Of a stretch of 64,000 nucleotides of DNA, positions 1-12,640 are shown piece by piece. The stretch is from Metopolophium dirhodum (lineage: Eukaryota > Arthropoda > Insecta > Hemiptera > Aphididae), in assembly GCF_019925205.1 (NCBI RefSeq), contig NC_083564.1:22561447-22625446 (forward strand), given 5' to 3'. A program made the position numbers and the translations under genes. Within the stretch, counting starts at the first letter, position 1; every line of letters starts with the position of its first letter. The notes beneath the pieces are model-generated. The model was not told the origin of the DNA. It ran no database searches and saw only the letters and a program-made list of their open reading frames with translations.

Positions 1-919
1 TGGATTCTCGGATGTTTGTTTTCCACTCTCAAACTCCCATTTTACACATCCAATTTTTTTTCAATACACCACGATCGAATGAATACATTATTTTTAAAAC
101 CATATAACGTTAATGCTTTGGTCACAAAATCCGATCGAGTGAGATGAATGTATATCAACAACATTCAAAGATGAAAGATTCAAATCAATTTAATTGACAA
201 TATTAAACTTTTTTGTAGCATAACGTATAACATCGATATGATTTCATTGATTCCAGCGCGCTCCATTCATATGGCAGATCGATTCATTTCGAGAGAGATC
301 TAGTTAAATATTAATTATTGTTATCGCCACGAATACTAACAATAGACTAATATAAATATAATACAATAATAAGTTTTACTGTCATATAATATTGTAAATT
401 ACTATCAGTTTTTTTTTATTATGACTGAAACGATTAACGTGAATTACAAAATTGTATTTTTATACCATTTTTACATTTCACAAAATTAAGATGAACTGTC
501 ATATCGTAAACTATCCGGTTTATTTATTTTCTCATGACGAAACCAACGCTATAAACTACCAATTATAAGTACAACAAACATAAAATACTACAATAATTGG
601 TTGGATACAAAATCGGTGAATCGATTTATAATAATCTGCGTTTTTTTTTTTTAAATCTAATTTATTGTTGTCGATTTAAACCGATTTGCTCATCATAAAA
701 TATTCCATTCGTGAAAATGTCTTAAAATTATTATAATAATTTCAAAGCTGGTAATCGGCGTTCGAATGTCTCTCCCTCACCCCACCCCCCCCCCCCCCAC
801 GAGTTTCTGGAATCGTCCTCTAATAATATTATTTCCATCACGACCGCAATGTCAGCTGAATGTCCACGTGGTCGTCTCTGATCGTTTTCATGATTTAATA
901 TAGTAATCATATTATAATA
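1..919. other. AT-rich non-coding stretch
   Basis: No reading frame of useful length and no recognisable element. It is dominated by A/T homopolymers and short palindromic AT words, with a C-run near 785-799. Nothing else is seen. Confidence 0.6.
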
Positions 920-1104
920 TGAATATTATCGAGAACCTGCAGCGGGCCAGAGGCGTCGTGACTGTGCGTCACAGTATATTATAATAACGTTTCCGGGCCT
1001 AAGACGTCGTCGGCGGCGTTTTCTCGAAATATTTTTCGACTCGGACCGATGTCCGCCGCGTCGTCCCTAATTTTCCGGGCCAGCGAAAACCGTATTATAC
1101 ACAT

Positions 1105-1140
<36 letters not shown>

Positions 1141-1760
1141 ACACACAACATAAATATAATATTATACATTGCGCACGAGGCCGTGTGCGCGAGCGTCCGT
1201 GTGCAAACGGTGTAATAATGTTACGCGTATTAAGGTGTGAACGTGCGCGCATGTGTGAAAAACTCACACATCCGGTGGGTGCGGTAGGCGGTGTGGGCGC
1301 AATCGAACGGGTGCGAATGATCGAGTGGCTTCGCCGGGCTCAGCTCGTATATGACCCGTCGGGATCCCTCAGCTGCCGCCGCCCCCTCCTCCTACTCCCC
1401 CCCCCCCCCCCACACAAGCGCCGCCGCTGTACCGAATATATTAACCTCTTCGCTGCCCGCCCACCATTCCGTCTTTCACACACCCGCGCGCACACGGTCA
1501 CAAGACGGATCGGGAAAGCGCACACGCGGCCGCCCTTGGGTGCGTGGAGCGAAAAAGAAAAAAAAAAGAAGATATTACGTGTGACACAAATCCTGACACA
1601 TGCGTTTTCTTACGCATTTGTCAACAGTTATTTATACCCGAGGCGACGACGACGACGACCGTTTCCCGAGCCGGCGCTGCGCAGCAACTGCAGGCGGCGG
1701 TGGCGGCGTCTGTGGATATGACGACGGCGGCGGCCGCGAGCGGGGGAGGAGAGTGAGAAT
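920..1760. other. GC-rich, CpG-containing island with low-complexity runs
   Basis: Composition shifts sharply from the AT-rich background to GC-rich sequence with many CG dinucleotides, a CA microsatellite, a C-run near 1397-1411 and GAC/GGC triplet runs near 1642-1740. Open frames exist on both strands, but their translations are low-complexity (poly-Arg, poly-Pro, poly-Cys-Val), as expected from GC-rich repeats rather than protein. In insects such islands often mark promoters or 5' UTR exons, but no TATA/Inr arrangement or splice-supported exon could be tied to it. A regulatory role is inference only. Confidence 0.3.
1106..1147. repeat. (CA)n microsatellite
   Basis: An almost uninterrupted CA dinucleotide run with one T interruption near 1136. 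It accounts for the poly-Cys-Val frame read from the opposite strand here. Confidence 0.95.
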
Positions 1761-2126
1761 GAAAGAATTTCACTTACACGGTTATTTTTTTTTTTTTCGA
1801 GTGCGTATATATTGTCGATGGGGTGGCTCATAAATAACTCGAAAAATGTCTTCAGACGTCGAGTCCAAAAAAAAAAAATAATAATAATAATAATAAAATG
1901 AACGACGGGGGAACGTCGTCGGGCTTCTTCCCACCGCCCCTAAAACTATACCCGTCCCACCTACAGCAGTACATAAGTTTTCGCGTGTGTGTTTATATAC
2001 GCACGTATACATAGATGTCGTCTCGACGCTGATACTATATATATATATATATATATGTTTATATTATATTTCACATTTTATTATCTATTATTGTTGTTGT
2101 TATTATTACGATATAATACATGCGCG

Positions 2127-3033
2127 CATTGGCGCAACTAGACATTTGAACAAGCCCGGAGTATGGATCAATTGGGCCCCGGGACACCATACGCTTAGAG
2201 GGCCCCCTTTCAACTTTAACTTCAAAATAATAGTATCGTTGCATATTAACGACTTTATATTATTGTAAAATGTTTTACTATACAAAAAATACACAGAGTG
2301 TAGGTATCTTGTGTCATTGTACGCGGGTTTTTTTTTAACAATAATTATGGATCGATGACACGGAGTCTCGTTAAAATAAAAAGACGTGTTTCTTTATTTT
2401 TAACGGGCATTTTTTTTTTTATAACATTTTCAAAATTTTTAAACACGCACTTGTACCAATAATAAAATTGACTTTATTTTTTCAAATGGTTACCACTATA
2501 TTTTTTTGATGGATTCCGGTAAAGCTTTTTTTCTGAACATTTCGACAGTCAAATAATCAATTTTGGTTCGCTAGTTTATTAACTATGGTCCTCTAAAGTT
2601 TAGTATAATATGCTTTAATACTTTTAACTGAAATACCTAATTTACAAGAGCTAAATAATTTTTTTTTTGAAAACTATTGGACGCGTTAAAAAAATATGTT
2701 TTGGGAATAAAGATGGGCCCCGGGACCGTGTCCCCCTTGCCCCCCCTCCTTAATCCGGACTTGCATTTGAACGAGGGGGTGCTTAAGCTCCAGGTTTTTT
2801 TGTGACTCAATTGGACATAACACCATCATTTGCCACTAAAACAAAACAAATTAAAATTCTACTAAATTAAAATCAACACGTCCAATTCAACATTGTAAAT
2901 GACAAAAATGTTATATCCTACAGATAACTATTGTAATTCGATAAATTATCAACTTTTCAAACGATTTTTCACTGGGTGCTAATTTTGACTTGGTGGGTGC
3001 TAGGGACCCTGAGCACCCCTAGTTGCGCCAATG
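2127..3033. mobile_element. hAT-like non-autonomous element, interrupted by a second element
   Basis: The termini are inverted repeats: CATTGGCGCAACTAG at 2127-2141 matches the reverse complement of CTAGTTGCGCCAATG at 3019-3033. They are flanked by 8-bp direct repeats with one mismatch, CATGCGCG (2119-2126) and CATTCGCG (3034-3041). An 8-bp target duplication and a terminus beginning CA...GGCG fit the hAT superfamily. No transposase frame remains. The middle is occupied by an independent insertion at 2151-2763, so the original element was only about 290 bp, a miniature element. Confidence 0.8.
2151..2763. mobile_element. hAT-like miniature element nested inside an older one
   Basis: The terminal repeats are CAAGCCCGGA at 2151-2160 and, inverted, TCCGGACTTG at 2754-2763 (9 of 10 match). 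Immediately outside lie perfect 8-bp direct repeats CATTTGAA at 2143-2150 and 2764-2771. A second GC-rich inverted stretch (GGGCCCCGGGAC) lies just inside both ends. The interior is AT-rich and non-coding. The 8-bp duplication points to hAT. The family name is not known to me. It inserted after the surrounding element, giving a clear relative age order. Confidence 0.82.
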
Positions 3034-3041
3034 CATTCGCG

Positions 3042-4000
3042 TGTGTTTGTTTTTCGATAACACCTCGACGGCGGCGGACAAATAAATCAAACGCGGTTTT
3101 GCGTTCTCCACGCCGTATAATAATATGACATGTGTGTGCCGAAATATATTATTGTTATATCGTGTGCAAGGGCGAAGCGAAACGAAAGAGAGGAATGTAT
3201 AAAAGTTTCTGCTCTTCCCGTGCCCGGCAAAAGTCCGAACGCGACCTAAAATGCGCTCATTGTTAAGTGAATATTATTATTATTGTTGTACACGGAAAGC
3301 TCGCCGCCGCAGTACGTTGTTAATGCCAGTCGTCGTCATCATCGCCATCGTAGTTGTGCGCCATCGTAGCCACGGGAGATTACGACCACGTCGGCGTTAC
3401 GTTTAAATAAAACCTTTTATGGATGCTAGAGAGACCGACGCACGCACGACCTGCACGGCACACCGGAACGCAAAAAGAAAAAAGGAAAATATAAAAATGT
3501 AATTTTAATACCGGATTTTTTTTTAATAACTACGAGTTTTCCTTCCAGAAATAATTATACCTACTCGTCGGAATCGACGAACCCCGCGCGTGATTGTCAA
3601 TGCCATTGCGACCTTTTTGAACGTTTTATATTTTTTTTTTCGAAAATCCATTGTACGGCCTTTACTCCGGAACCTGTAAATCGTATCACGAAAGACCGAG
3701 TACAATTACGTTTTTTTTTTTTTACGTTAAATGGATGAGAGCGAAAAGACTTTTATTACCTCGCGTTTGTATCCCAAATCTGTCGTCCCCAATTTATGTT
3801 CAGCGGCGTGCCTATACCTAGTTACTGTTTTATAATCAATACGCCCATGTAAACTAAAGATTTTAAATCAATGACCCGACCGTATAATAATAAATGACCC
3901 TTAGTATAATACTATAATGCATATATAGTATGAATATCAGATAACAATATATTATAAATACATATTATGTGTGTGCTATTACGCGAATGTAACACCACAT
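3042..4000. other. Non-coding; GC-richer 3050-3480 then AT-rich
   Basis: The first ~430 bases are GC-richer with frequent CpG and no supported exon. The remainder is AT-rich. A short minus-strand frame at 3523-3705 has no recognisable domain and is not called. Confidence 0.4.
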
Positions 4001-4753
4001 TGGTAAATGAACATTTTTCCCCCGACTGTTTTCGGTCTAGTAAGACATTTTTACACCGATATATTTTTGAGGCGGACATTTGCCCCCCATTTTATTTTTA
4101 AAGTTCATTATTGACTAATAATATTGAATTTGGTAATACAATATTATTTATTATTTAATATCAAAATTATTTTTTTTTAATAAAATATAAAATATATTAT
4201 AGACATTTTTTTTTTATTTTCATAAATACAATAGATTGCGGGCAAACACGTGACACGAGATTTTTATATGTATAATATGTTTGACCAACTAAACTACTTG
4301 AAACAATAACAATTTTAAAAAAAATAAGTATAAATAAAATATAATTAATAAAAATGGGTAATAATTCCGACATAAAAATGATACATTTTGTAAAAAAACA
4401 TCCGATTACTGATTCTTTTGTTATTTCTAAACACATATTTTTTAGCTTTTGTTCATATTTTATTTTATTTTTATTAAGACTCCCAGTTTGGATATTTAAC
4501 AATTTAATAATTTCTTTTTGAACTCATGTAGCTCAGTTAATCAAAAATATACACCTATAATTTGTTATAGGTATTTATGAAAATATTAGATAATACGCAA
4601 AATAATAATTTCATATTAATTAATAAAATAATATTATTAAATCGTAAACTTTAAAAAAAAAATAAGGGGGAAAATGTCAGCATCAAAAATATATCGGGGG
4701 GGATGTCCTACTACACCGAAAACAATCTAAGGGAAAATGTCCGCAATTCACCA
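4001..4753. mobile_element. DNA element with ~105-bp terminal inverted repeats
   Basis: The left arm 4001-4105 and right arm 4647-4753 are imperfect reverse complements over about 105 bases. Shared blocks include TGGTRAATKRNGGACATTTT-type ends, GTTTTCGGTSTAGTARGACAT and CGATATATTTTTGA. The AT-rich interior has a minus-strand 101-residue frame at 4197-4502 with no recognisable domain, perhaps decayed coding sequence. Long TIRs are typical of MULE-type (Mutator-like) elements, but no clear 8-10 bp target duplication was found, so the superfamily is tentative. Confidence 0.7.
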
Positions 4754-7468
4754 TAATATCATGCTAAGACTAAAAACAATCGTTTATTTTTCTTAAAAAA
4801 AAAAAAAACACAAAAACCAATTATTTATCAGATTCACTTACAAACATACTCATGTCAATATTAGTAATTCTACACATATAGATATTTTCTAGATATTTTC
4901 TTGTAATATAAATGATGTTAAAAACATGTGTAAATTACCTTAATCGTATATTATATATTATATTACCAATATTGCGAGTTTTGTAAATTTGTATTGTTAT
5001 TTGTTGTAATTTTTGTATCTTGTTTTATTTTATAAGCGTATGTGTTTTTTTCTCGTCACATACACTTATTATACAGTTCATTCATTCATTTTTAAACACT
5101 TTGTTCGTACTAATACATGATTAATGCATAATTGATAATTATATTTCACATACGTTTATACTATTGTTTATCAAAACGCTTTGCACGACTGTCGCATACT
5201 TGTATACAAATTTTAAATGGAGTTTTGCTCCGTACCGTACCGTATTAACAATCAAGAAATAAATATAAGAATTTTTGAAAAATATGTGCTCGTTAATATT
5301 GTGCATTCCGTGTGTGGTCTATTCACTAAATCGTGAAATAAGAAAATATACAATAATTTTGTAACTATTATCAGAAAAAAAAATTATTTTTAAATTCAAG
5401 ACAATTTTAATAGATTGTACAAATCAATAATTCAACTACGAATAATATTTTTCGGTCTTAGTAAATAACAACGTGAATTCAGACAGTGAGTTGAATGTAC
5501 TCCAAACTATTCTAAGTATTATTTATGTGTTTTTAAGAATTTGAAATATTTCTAAATAATAATATATTTTATATAATAAATAATGTTTGTGAAGCAAAAA
5601 ATAAAACGCATTCGCCATAATCAAAATTGAATTATATAATATAAAGACACATTTTTAAAACAATAGAATATGGCGACGGAGATTAGTATGAAGTTTTATT
5701 ATTATCATTATTAAGTCATATTGTTCTGTCTTGATCAGAAAGACGTGTCGGACACTGGAGAACAATAGGTCGTATAGTGTGTTTATCGTTTCTAATACGT
5801 CCACGGAGAGGACAAAGCAAAATATGGATAATAATGTGTGGTTTGGAATGGAAAAAAAATGAAATAAGTAAGATGGAGAAAAATGCTCGGAATAAAGGTT
5901 CCTCGGCACGCCCTAAATCATATCTATGGGATGCGAAGTAAGTATTTCGGTGGGACCTTAAAGAAAAAAAAAGGTATGTTTTATTTTCCTCCACGGATGA
6001 CATTTCGCTATAGCTGGTTGGTCGGCTGCGTAAGAGCCAATGCATTTGGACGACGAAAAGAGAACTCGCAAGGGTTGTTTGCCCTCGGTGTTCGATGGGG
6101 GGGGGGGGGGGGGGGGGAGAGAGGTGTGGCATGGTGAAACTGTCTCGTGGGAAACATTGAAAATGAAATTCATATAATGTATAGGATTATAATTCAAGAC
6201 GTTTAATATACGAACCCGAGAAAGGCGCAATAAACTTTTCAGAGTTCGTCACCGAAAATAGAAAATATTATTATATTCTATATATTATTTGCATTCGTTC
6301 GATGGTAATACAAATAATTTATGTTCCACGACATTATTTATAAAATACATAGGTACCCATAAACACTCAATGAAATTCTCCGCCTGCTGTCATTTTTCAC
6401 AAAAGATTTCGTATGATAATGACACGACGGTGCATAAATCGAATTTTAGTCACGCACGATTTTTAACGATTTCCGGTATTTTTTTTCCTGTTAATTTTTA
6501 TGTCGATATTTTTATGAAAATTTAAATTGCACAACAACGACAGCTAATTACGTTTTTCGTTTCGACGAATTATTACTATTGGTTCATTTAAAAGGACTTC
6601 AATAGTGCTTTTAAATGAAAAATTTCAATTCAAATTTCAAATTAAGTCGATTGCTTTTTACACAATATTATTTTGCGTCGAAATTGTATTTCAGCTACTG
6701 CACAGTCAGTGATATACTATAAACTATGTATTTTAATTAAACTTCAAATGCATTTAAACTTTAATTTTGTATTGGTTTTTCTGAGCTGAGCGTTTGTATA
6801 TTTAAAACAAAACATTTTCCAAACCGTAAAGTGGCATGGATTCGGATTAGAACCGATTTGTTTTCAAAATGTTTACTTAAAAACAGCATTAATTCATATC
6901 CATCTACGAAGACATAATATATGACGTTTACTTTAACGAACGTGTATAAATTATACGCACGTCGAACAAACGACCATAAATTTAATAAAATTACATATTT
7001 TTGTTTGTAATAATGTAATATTTTACTAGCTGATATTTTTGTTTACAAAATTGATGGGCGACATTATTTTTTTGTTTTGCTTTTCACACGTTCTACACAC
7101 ATTTAACAAGAGCGGACGTCTTAGAAAATAAAACAATTGTAATAAAATAGCCGATGCCGCGGTAGGAAATTTTGAAACGTTTATTCGAACCCAAAAACGT
7201 GAATGACATTTTTAAAGGTTAAACTTTTCATGGCGTCATTTGATGTGCGTCGAATTATTGACGATGCAAAAAAAAAAATAGTAGACCTTCCTAGGTATGG
7301 TATAATGCAATAGTATATCAAACAATGTATGGTGTTTATTATATTGTCGACTGTCGTGTGTATAAAGACAGAGAGACGTATACGATGCACGTAAATATAG
7401 CGAAACTATGTTAGGTATATTATTATTGTGTACCCATATCGAAATATCATAATGATAAAATGAAAATA
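4754..7468. other. AT-rich non-coding stretch with a 21-base G run
   Basis: No supported gene. The only landmark is an uninterrupted G run at 6097-6117. Several overlapping short frames around 5655-6230 owe their poly-Pro or poly-Gly tracts to that run and are not called. Confidence 0.5.
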
Positions 7469-7474
7469 TAATAG

Positions 7475-7662
7475 ATGTGGCTCGGTGTGGCGTGGTGGTT
7501 GCGATCGACCGGTCGGTGCCACTATAGTTCCCGGATGGGTGACCACCCGAGTTCTCAGTGGCAAATCCGTGCCACACATACAAATCACACGTGTCCAATA
7601 ACCGACCGTACCCTCCCCCCGCAGTAGTCTCAAACCTACTAAAAACAAAAAAAAAAAAAAAC
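7475..7662 (+). mobile_element. SINE-like retroposon with 5S-rRNA-like box and A-rich tail
   Basis: A GC-rich unit of about 150 bases is followed by an A-rich tail (7640-7661) and bounded by candidate 6-bp direct repeats TAATAG at 7469-7474 and 7663-7668. Near its head is a pol III A-box-like string TGGCGTGGTGG. At 7533-7548 is GGATGGGTGACCACCC, which closely resembles the internal-control-region C-box segment of 5S rRNA, as in 5S-derived (SINE3-type) SINEs. The rest does not look like a full 5S gene. The short duplication makes the exact ends uncertain. Confidence 0.6.
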
Positions 7663-7668
7663 TAATAG

Positions 7669-8386
7669 CCGTAGCGGTTTCCAGGCATAAGTTCGATAAA
7701 AAAAAAAAATAATAAACAAATAAATTCTGTCGCGTAAAAAATATTAGATGTTGATTTATCATAAACGATATATACCAGGGTACATGTAAATAATATCGTA
7801 CACGTCGTATAATATTATAATATCGTGTGCGCGAGAACAATATTTCTCAACAGTTTCGCGAGAACGAATCGCCGCGTTATTATGAATTTTATGGAGGCAA
7901 TGGTACTACGCGGCGGATTTATGGGCAACAATTATTCGCGTGCAAGACAAACGGCCGTTCGCTTCAACGCATAAATGTAAATGTGGGATTTTCGCGGCGG
8001 TGTTGTGGTTGCGGTTGCGGTTGGGGTTGGGGTGGGGGGAGGGGAGCGGGCGAATCGCTGGATTTATTTTTTATTTATTTATTTTGATTTTTAAAAAAAC
8101 AGTCACGATAAGTCTTGGAAAAAAAAAACAGCGCGGGTCACCTGACAGCGTGTACGACCGCACCGTTTATCAATACCCACTGGTGGTGCATATAGCTATC
8201 GTCCTGACACATCGGCTTCAGCGGTATAAATCTAAACGCGATGGATCTGCGAAATCCTCGACGCCCGCCCGTGCGCGGCGGCCTACCGTTTTATAATAAT
8301 ATTATATCATTGGTTTTTGATATTCTCTCGGCGTTGAACGTTTCCAATGTTCTAGTGCTACGCCGTGAAAGCCGCCGAACATGATA
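7669..8386. other. Non-coding stretch
   Basis: Mixed composition with a GGTTGCGGTTGG-type G-rich tract near 8006-8048 and A-runs. No gene or element supported. Confidence 0.4.
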
Positions 8387-8612
8387 AGGGCGTCCCATAA
8401 AGTGCGCAACTTTTAAATCTGCCGCCATTTTTTTTAAATGTTGTTGGCAGCCCTGTTCTCATAATTTCTAGTATCTACTATTACTGTTGTTCTATGCTAT
8501 TACTCCGATTTAATTAGTAGTTGTTCATAAAAAATGATAAAAACAGGGCTGCCAACAAAATATTAAAAATATGGCGGCAGATTTGAAAGTTGCGCACTTT
8601 ATGGGACACCCT
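8387..8612. mobile_element. Fold-back miniature element with ~80-bp arms
   Basis: The left end begins AGGGCGTCCCATAAAGTGCG and the right end, reverse complemented, reads AGGGTGTCCCATAAAGTGCG. The similarity continues inward through AACTTTTAAATCTGCCGCCAT and GTTGGCAGCCCTGTT, so the whole unit can fold into a long hairpin with an AT-rich loop. AGGGTGTCCC-type ends resemble mariner-like termini, but a clean TA duplication is not evident. There is no coding content beyond incidental frames crossing the right arm. Confidence 0.75.
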
Positions 8613-11600
8613 ATGTTATGGAACGGCTCATTGGGTCTGAAAACGCGTATCCTGTGGCTTTTGGTAGTCTGCCATTCGGAGTCTTGTCACGGGATAAACT
8701 ATAAAACTCATCTGCCCGATAATTTTTGTCATCGTGAAAAAGTGAAGATACCTTACTATACTCGGTTGAAATACGCTGACCGTGGACACCACCGGTGATT
8801 CACCGATTTTTGGCGGTCTAATCATAGACCTTATACTCACAGACGGAGGATGGAGGTAGTTCATCACTGTAACGCAGTTGGCCGTGACCACACTGTCCCT
8901 CCGAACCCACCGACCAGTCTTTAAGGTATACGGAGCTAATAAAATAGTCGTGTCCGTGAGAAATCGTGGAAAAGAACATTTCCAGACTCAAAATGGCAGC
9001 CTTTGAAGGTGGGACACTTTTCGTATTAGCCGCTGTCATACATTCTATGATTCAGTTCAGCGGTGGGAGCACACCGCCGGTGACATCGCGTTGAGGAATT
9101 CGCTGCCGATCGCAAGCCTAAAGAACAAAACAATACAGTCCCAAAAAAAAAAAAAAAAACAATCGACTGTTTCCGTTCTGAGAAAACTCATTACCGTCTA
9201 CACGAGTACGGCGGAGGGTGGGGCAGGGGGTGTGGTCATCGGGTGTTGGCCTTATCTTCTCTGAGCACTTACTTTCATCGTACACACCGCCACTTTTGTC
9301 GAAAATCCTATTAACTATAATATTTACCGGCGAGACTGCCGCGTGTACCCCCACCTGCTTACAGCGACTCACAATATATTATTATAGGTAAACGAGTTTT
9401 AAATTATTATTATAATCGACTAAATTTCGTATTTTACGCCGTCTTTACACTATGCACCTATTACATTAATAATACTTCGCTCACAAGTCGAATAATCACA
9501 TTACTGTGAACGAAATTCAATCTCTCGTTTGCGCGCAAGTGAGAGAAGCATACACGGCACATCATGATTATTATGATGCCTACGCCCTACAGGTTATTAG
9601 ATTAACCGCGTTCATCGAGTGCCTATATATAGATTAAAAAAACGGCCGGCATGATGTTATAATGTTATATTATACCGATATCGTAGGCGAGGCATTTATC
9701 CGCTGAAACGAGTTTTAATAATACCTACATATTATTATTATTATTATTGTATAATATCGTATGATAATAATATTATATAAAATGAAAAATCGATTAGTGC
9801 CATTATAAAAAATATAATAAAGGTCCTTCGACTCGTTCGCGCACGGTGGGTATACGACATGATGGGTATTATCACATTATCCGGCCGCCCGTGCTATCAC
9901 TATCGCCCCTTGAACCCCCTGACGTTTATGATATATCTTCGTGGACATCGGCCGAGTCCACTGAAAATACATAATAATAATAAACCACGAGATAAGTATT
10001 CCAACATATTATTATAATATATACTCGCGTACGTCGTTATATTCCAACAATTCGTAATATAACGTCCCAATTTATTCAATATCTGTTCTACATGCGATAT
10101 TATAATGCGTTCGAATTATATTATTTATAAATCTAATTATATCCACGAATGTATTATTTATGAGTTAATTCGGTACGGAACGTAACAACAACAACAACAA
10201 AAAAAAAAAAACAGCAAACAATAATATTTTACATAAACTAATTGCCGATATGACTGAAAAATTTGAATAAAAATACCAAAGCGTTCGCTTAATCTGATGC
10301 TATCGATTATGATTAAAACGTTGTGGATTGAATCGCGGCTATTTTAAAAAAAAATAAATAAATAACGTTGGGACATTAATGCGAAGAGTTTGAAAGCGGA
10401 TATTTTGACAACAAAACTAGGGTGGTATTAATAAAGCGATCAATTATATTGTCCATTTAAAACTCGACAGTATCAAAATTCATTATCAGAAATTTTGTTT
10501 GTACAAATTCAGTACGATAAAATTTGTAATTTATACATGTATATATAATGTCATGTATATTTGCATATTGTTCAGATTCCATTACAACAGAATTACATGC
10601 GAGTATAAATACTGAAGTATTTTAATGCAATGTTTCACCCTACGCGTGTTCGAATTATAGAGGGTTAGATACGAAAATATTATAAAAATGTAAATACCTA
10701 CCTATATATAATTAATAACGAAATGTATTTAATTTTAAATTTAGTACTCGTAGATATTTTATAATTAAATAAACGGTATGTAGGTATTGTCTACACTGCT
10801 GCAGTCGTCATAATTAATACCAAACACAGACTCAAGCCTAGTTTGGCTATTTAACGGTCGTTTTATTTTTGATATTATGTACAAACGTATTATATAGAGT
10901 ATGACGACGTAAAATATGATATAATGATAATTTAAAAAGGTACACATTTTTTCTAAACATTACTTGTTTGGACGCGATACCATTTCACTATTTATAATAC
11001 ATAAATATTTTATTTTCCAACCAGCCAACCCGTACAATTGAATACGCAGCATTCATTTGCTACCTACACGTAAATATCAAACACTTGAATACGTATTTAA
11101 TACGCTCATAGTTAAATGAAAAATATATCTATCTATGTAATTAAACATTTTAAAATAGTTTTGGACGGTAATAATTATTGAATTGTGTTCTTCATTTTAA
11201 TGATTTTGTGAAAATAAAACCAAATCTATTAAAGCAAATATTGGCAACAATCATTTATTCTGATTTATGTGATTTGTGTCGATATTATAGAATTCTAAAC
11301 ACAAGATTATAATATCTTGTAATCTTGTCGTTTTCATCTGCATAAATAAACTATTATTTCTCGAACGATCTTTATACATTCAGTTTGGATAGAAAAAATT
11401 TTGAATTCTATCAGTTTACGTTTATTTTTTGTAAATTTAAATATAATAATATACACTAAAATATGTTTTCTGCGGAATCGTAAATCGTTTTATTAGGTAT
11501 ATCGTTTTTCGTTTGTAACCGTGGTAACATCGTCAATTCGAATTACAAGTTTACAGCCAGAACAATAATTATTGTATCCTAAACTGCTTATCCTGAGCAC

Positions 11601-12640
11601 ATAATAAATTCGTATTCGTGATTTATCTATACGATCGATCCAATTTGTGTGGAAAAAAAGACCGATCGACAACAAAGTGCGGCAAGTGTTCGTCGTTTAC
11701 CCTCAAAATATGTACAAACGGAAAAAAAACAATAACGCATTATAACAATAATTTTGTTCAGTATACATTCGGTCGAGCTTTTTACGCCTAAAGTTTACCG
11801 GTCGTACAACAATAAGACACAATATTACCTACTAATGCGTATCTGTGTGTGATGTTTTTCTGAAGCTGTGTTATTGTGCTTCGCTCGTAAAACGGACAAT
11901 CACATGAATCAAACGGTAGGTATATTATGTGGCAATGCATAAGTAACCCTCTTAAACTCTGAGGCGAAGTTTCATTAAAACGACCCGCCAGAAATATTTT
12001 AGAAGCTCTTTGTTTACCGATTAATTATTTTCATTGACTTGCCCGCCATTGATAACTGATAGCTATTATAGATAAATACTAAAATATCAATTAATTGTAA
12101 AGGTATTAGTTGTATTATACTATTACCTTTAGACTCTACCTGGATTAAAATTAATCTATCTCTCTCTATCAATTTCCGCTCTGATTCACAAACACAAACA
12201 CAATAATTAGTTTTATGTTATTCCACTTCTGTGTCCTGGAAAAATTGTACGTATATACACAAAAAACTGGTTATACTGTTTCGACGATTGTTTAAAAGCC
12301 GACCTAAATCCAATATCATTCAGATCGGTAATCGTACTCGTGTGCTTGCATCAAATTATTTCCCGTAACAATTCTAGATTAATCTCAAAAGTAATCACTG
12401 TGTTTCATGAGTATTTGCTATTAAGATTTTACAACACATAAGTTCACACACATAATTCTTGTGCTTTGTTAAATCAAATAAAACGATGTCATCGGTGAAT
12501 GTATTAATTGTATTCGATTCAATTTTTTAGTAAATTTTGACTCACATTCGTATAAACTGCGTCTAGTGAATACTTTCATAAACATTACGAATTGAATTAA
12601 ATTGAATCAACTCGAATTGCCACGGTCAATTATTTTCATC
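8613..12640. other. Non-coding stretch, moderately GC to 9400 then AT-rich
   Basis: The part 8613-9380 has balanced composition and several short frames on both strands (for example 8628-8891 and 9118-9372), none with a recognisable domain. It may be decayed repeat sequence. From 9400 on it is AT-rich with (TTA)n and TAATATTA words. No exon could be supported. Confidence 0.4.

Noticed and set aside
1185..1721. 178-residue plus-strand frame
   Set aside because: Low-complexity translation across a CpG-rich, repeat-laden island; competing frames on both strands are equally long and none has a domain.
7533..7548. Considered a true 5S rRNA gene
   Set aside because: Only the C-box-like segment matches; the remaining sequence and the A-rich tail do not fit a 5S gene.
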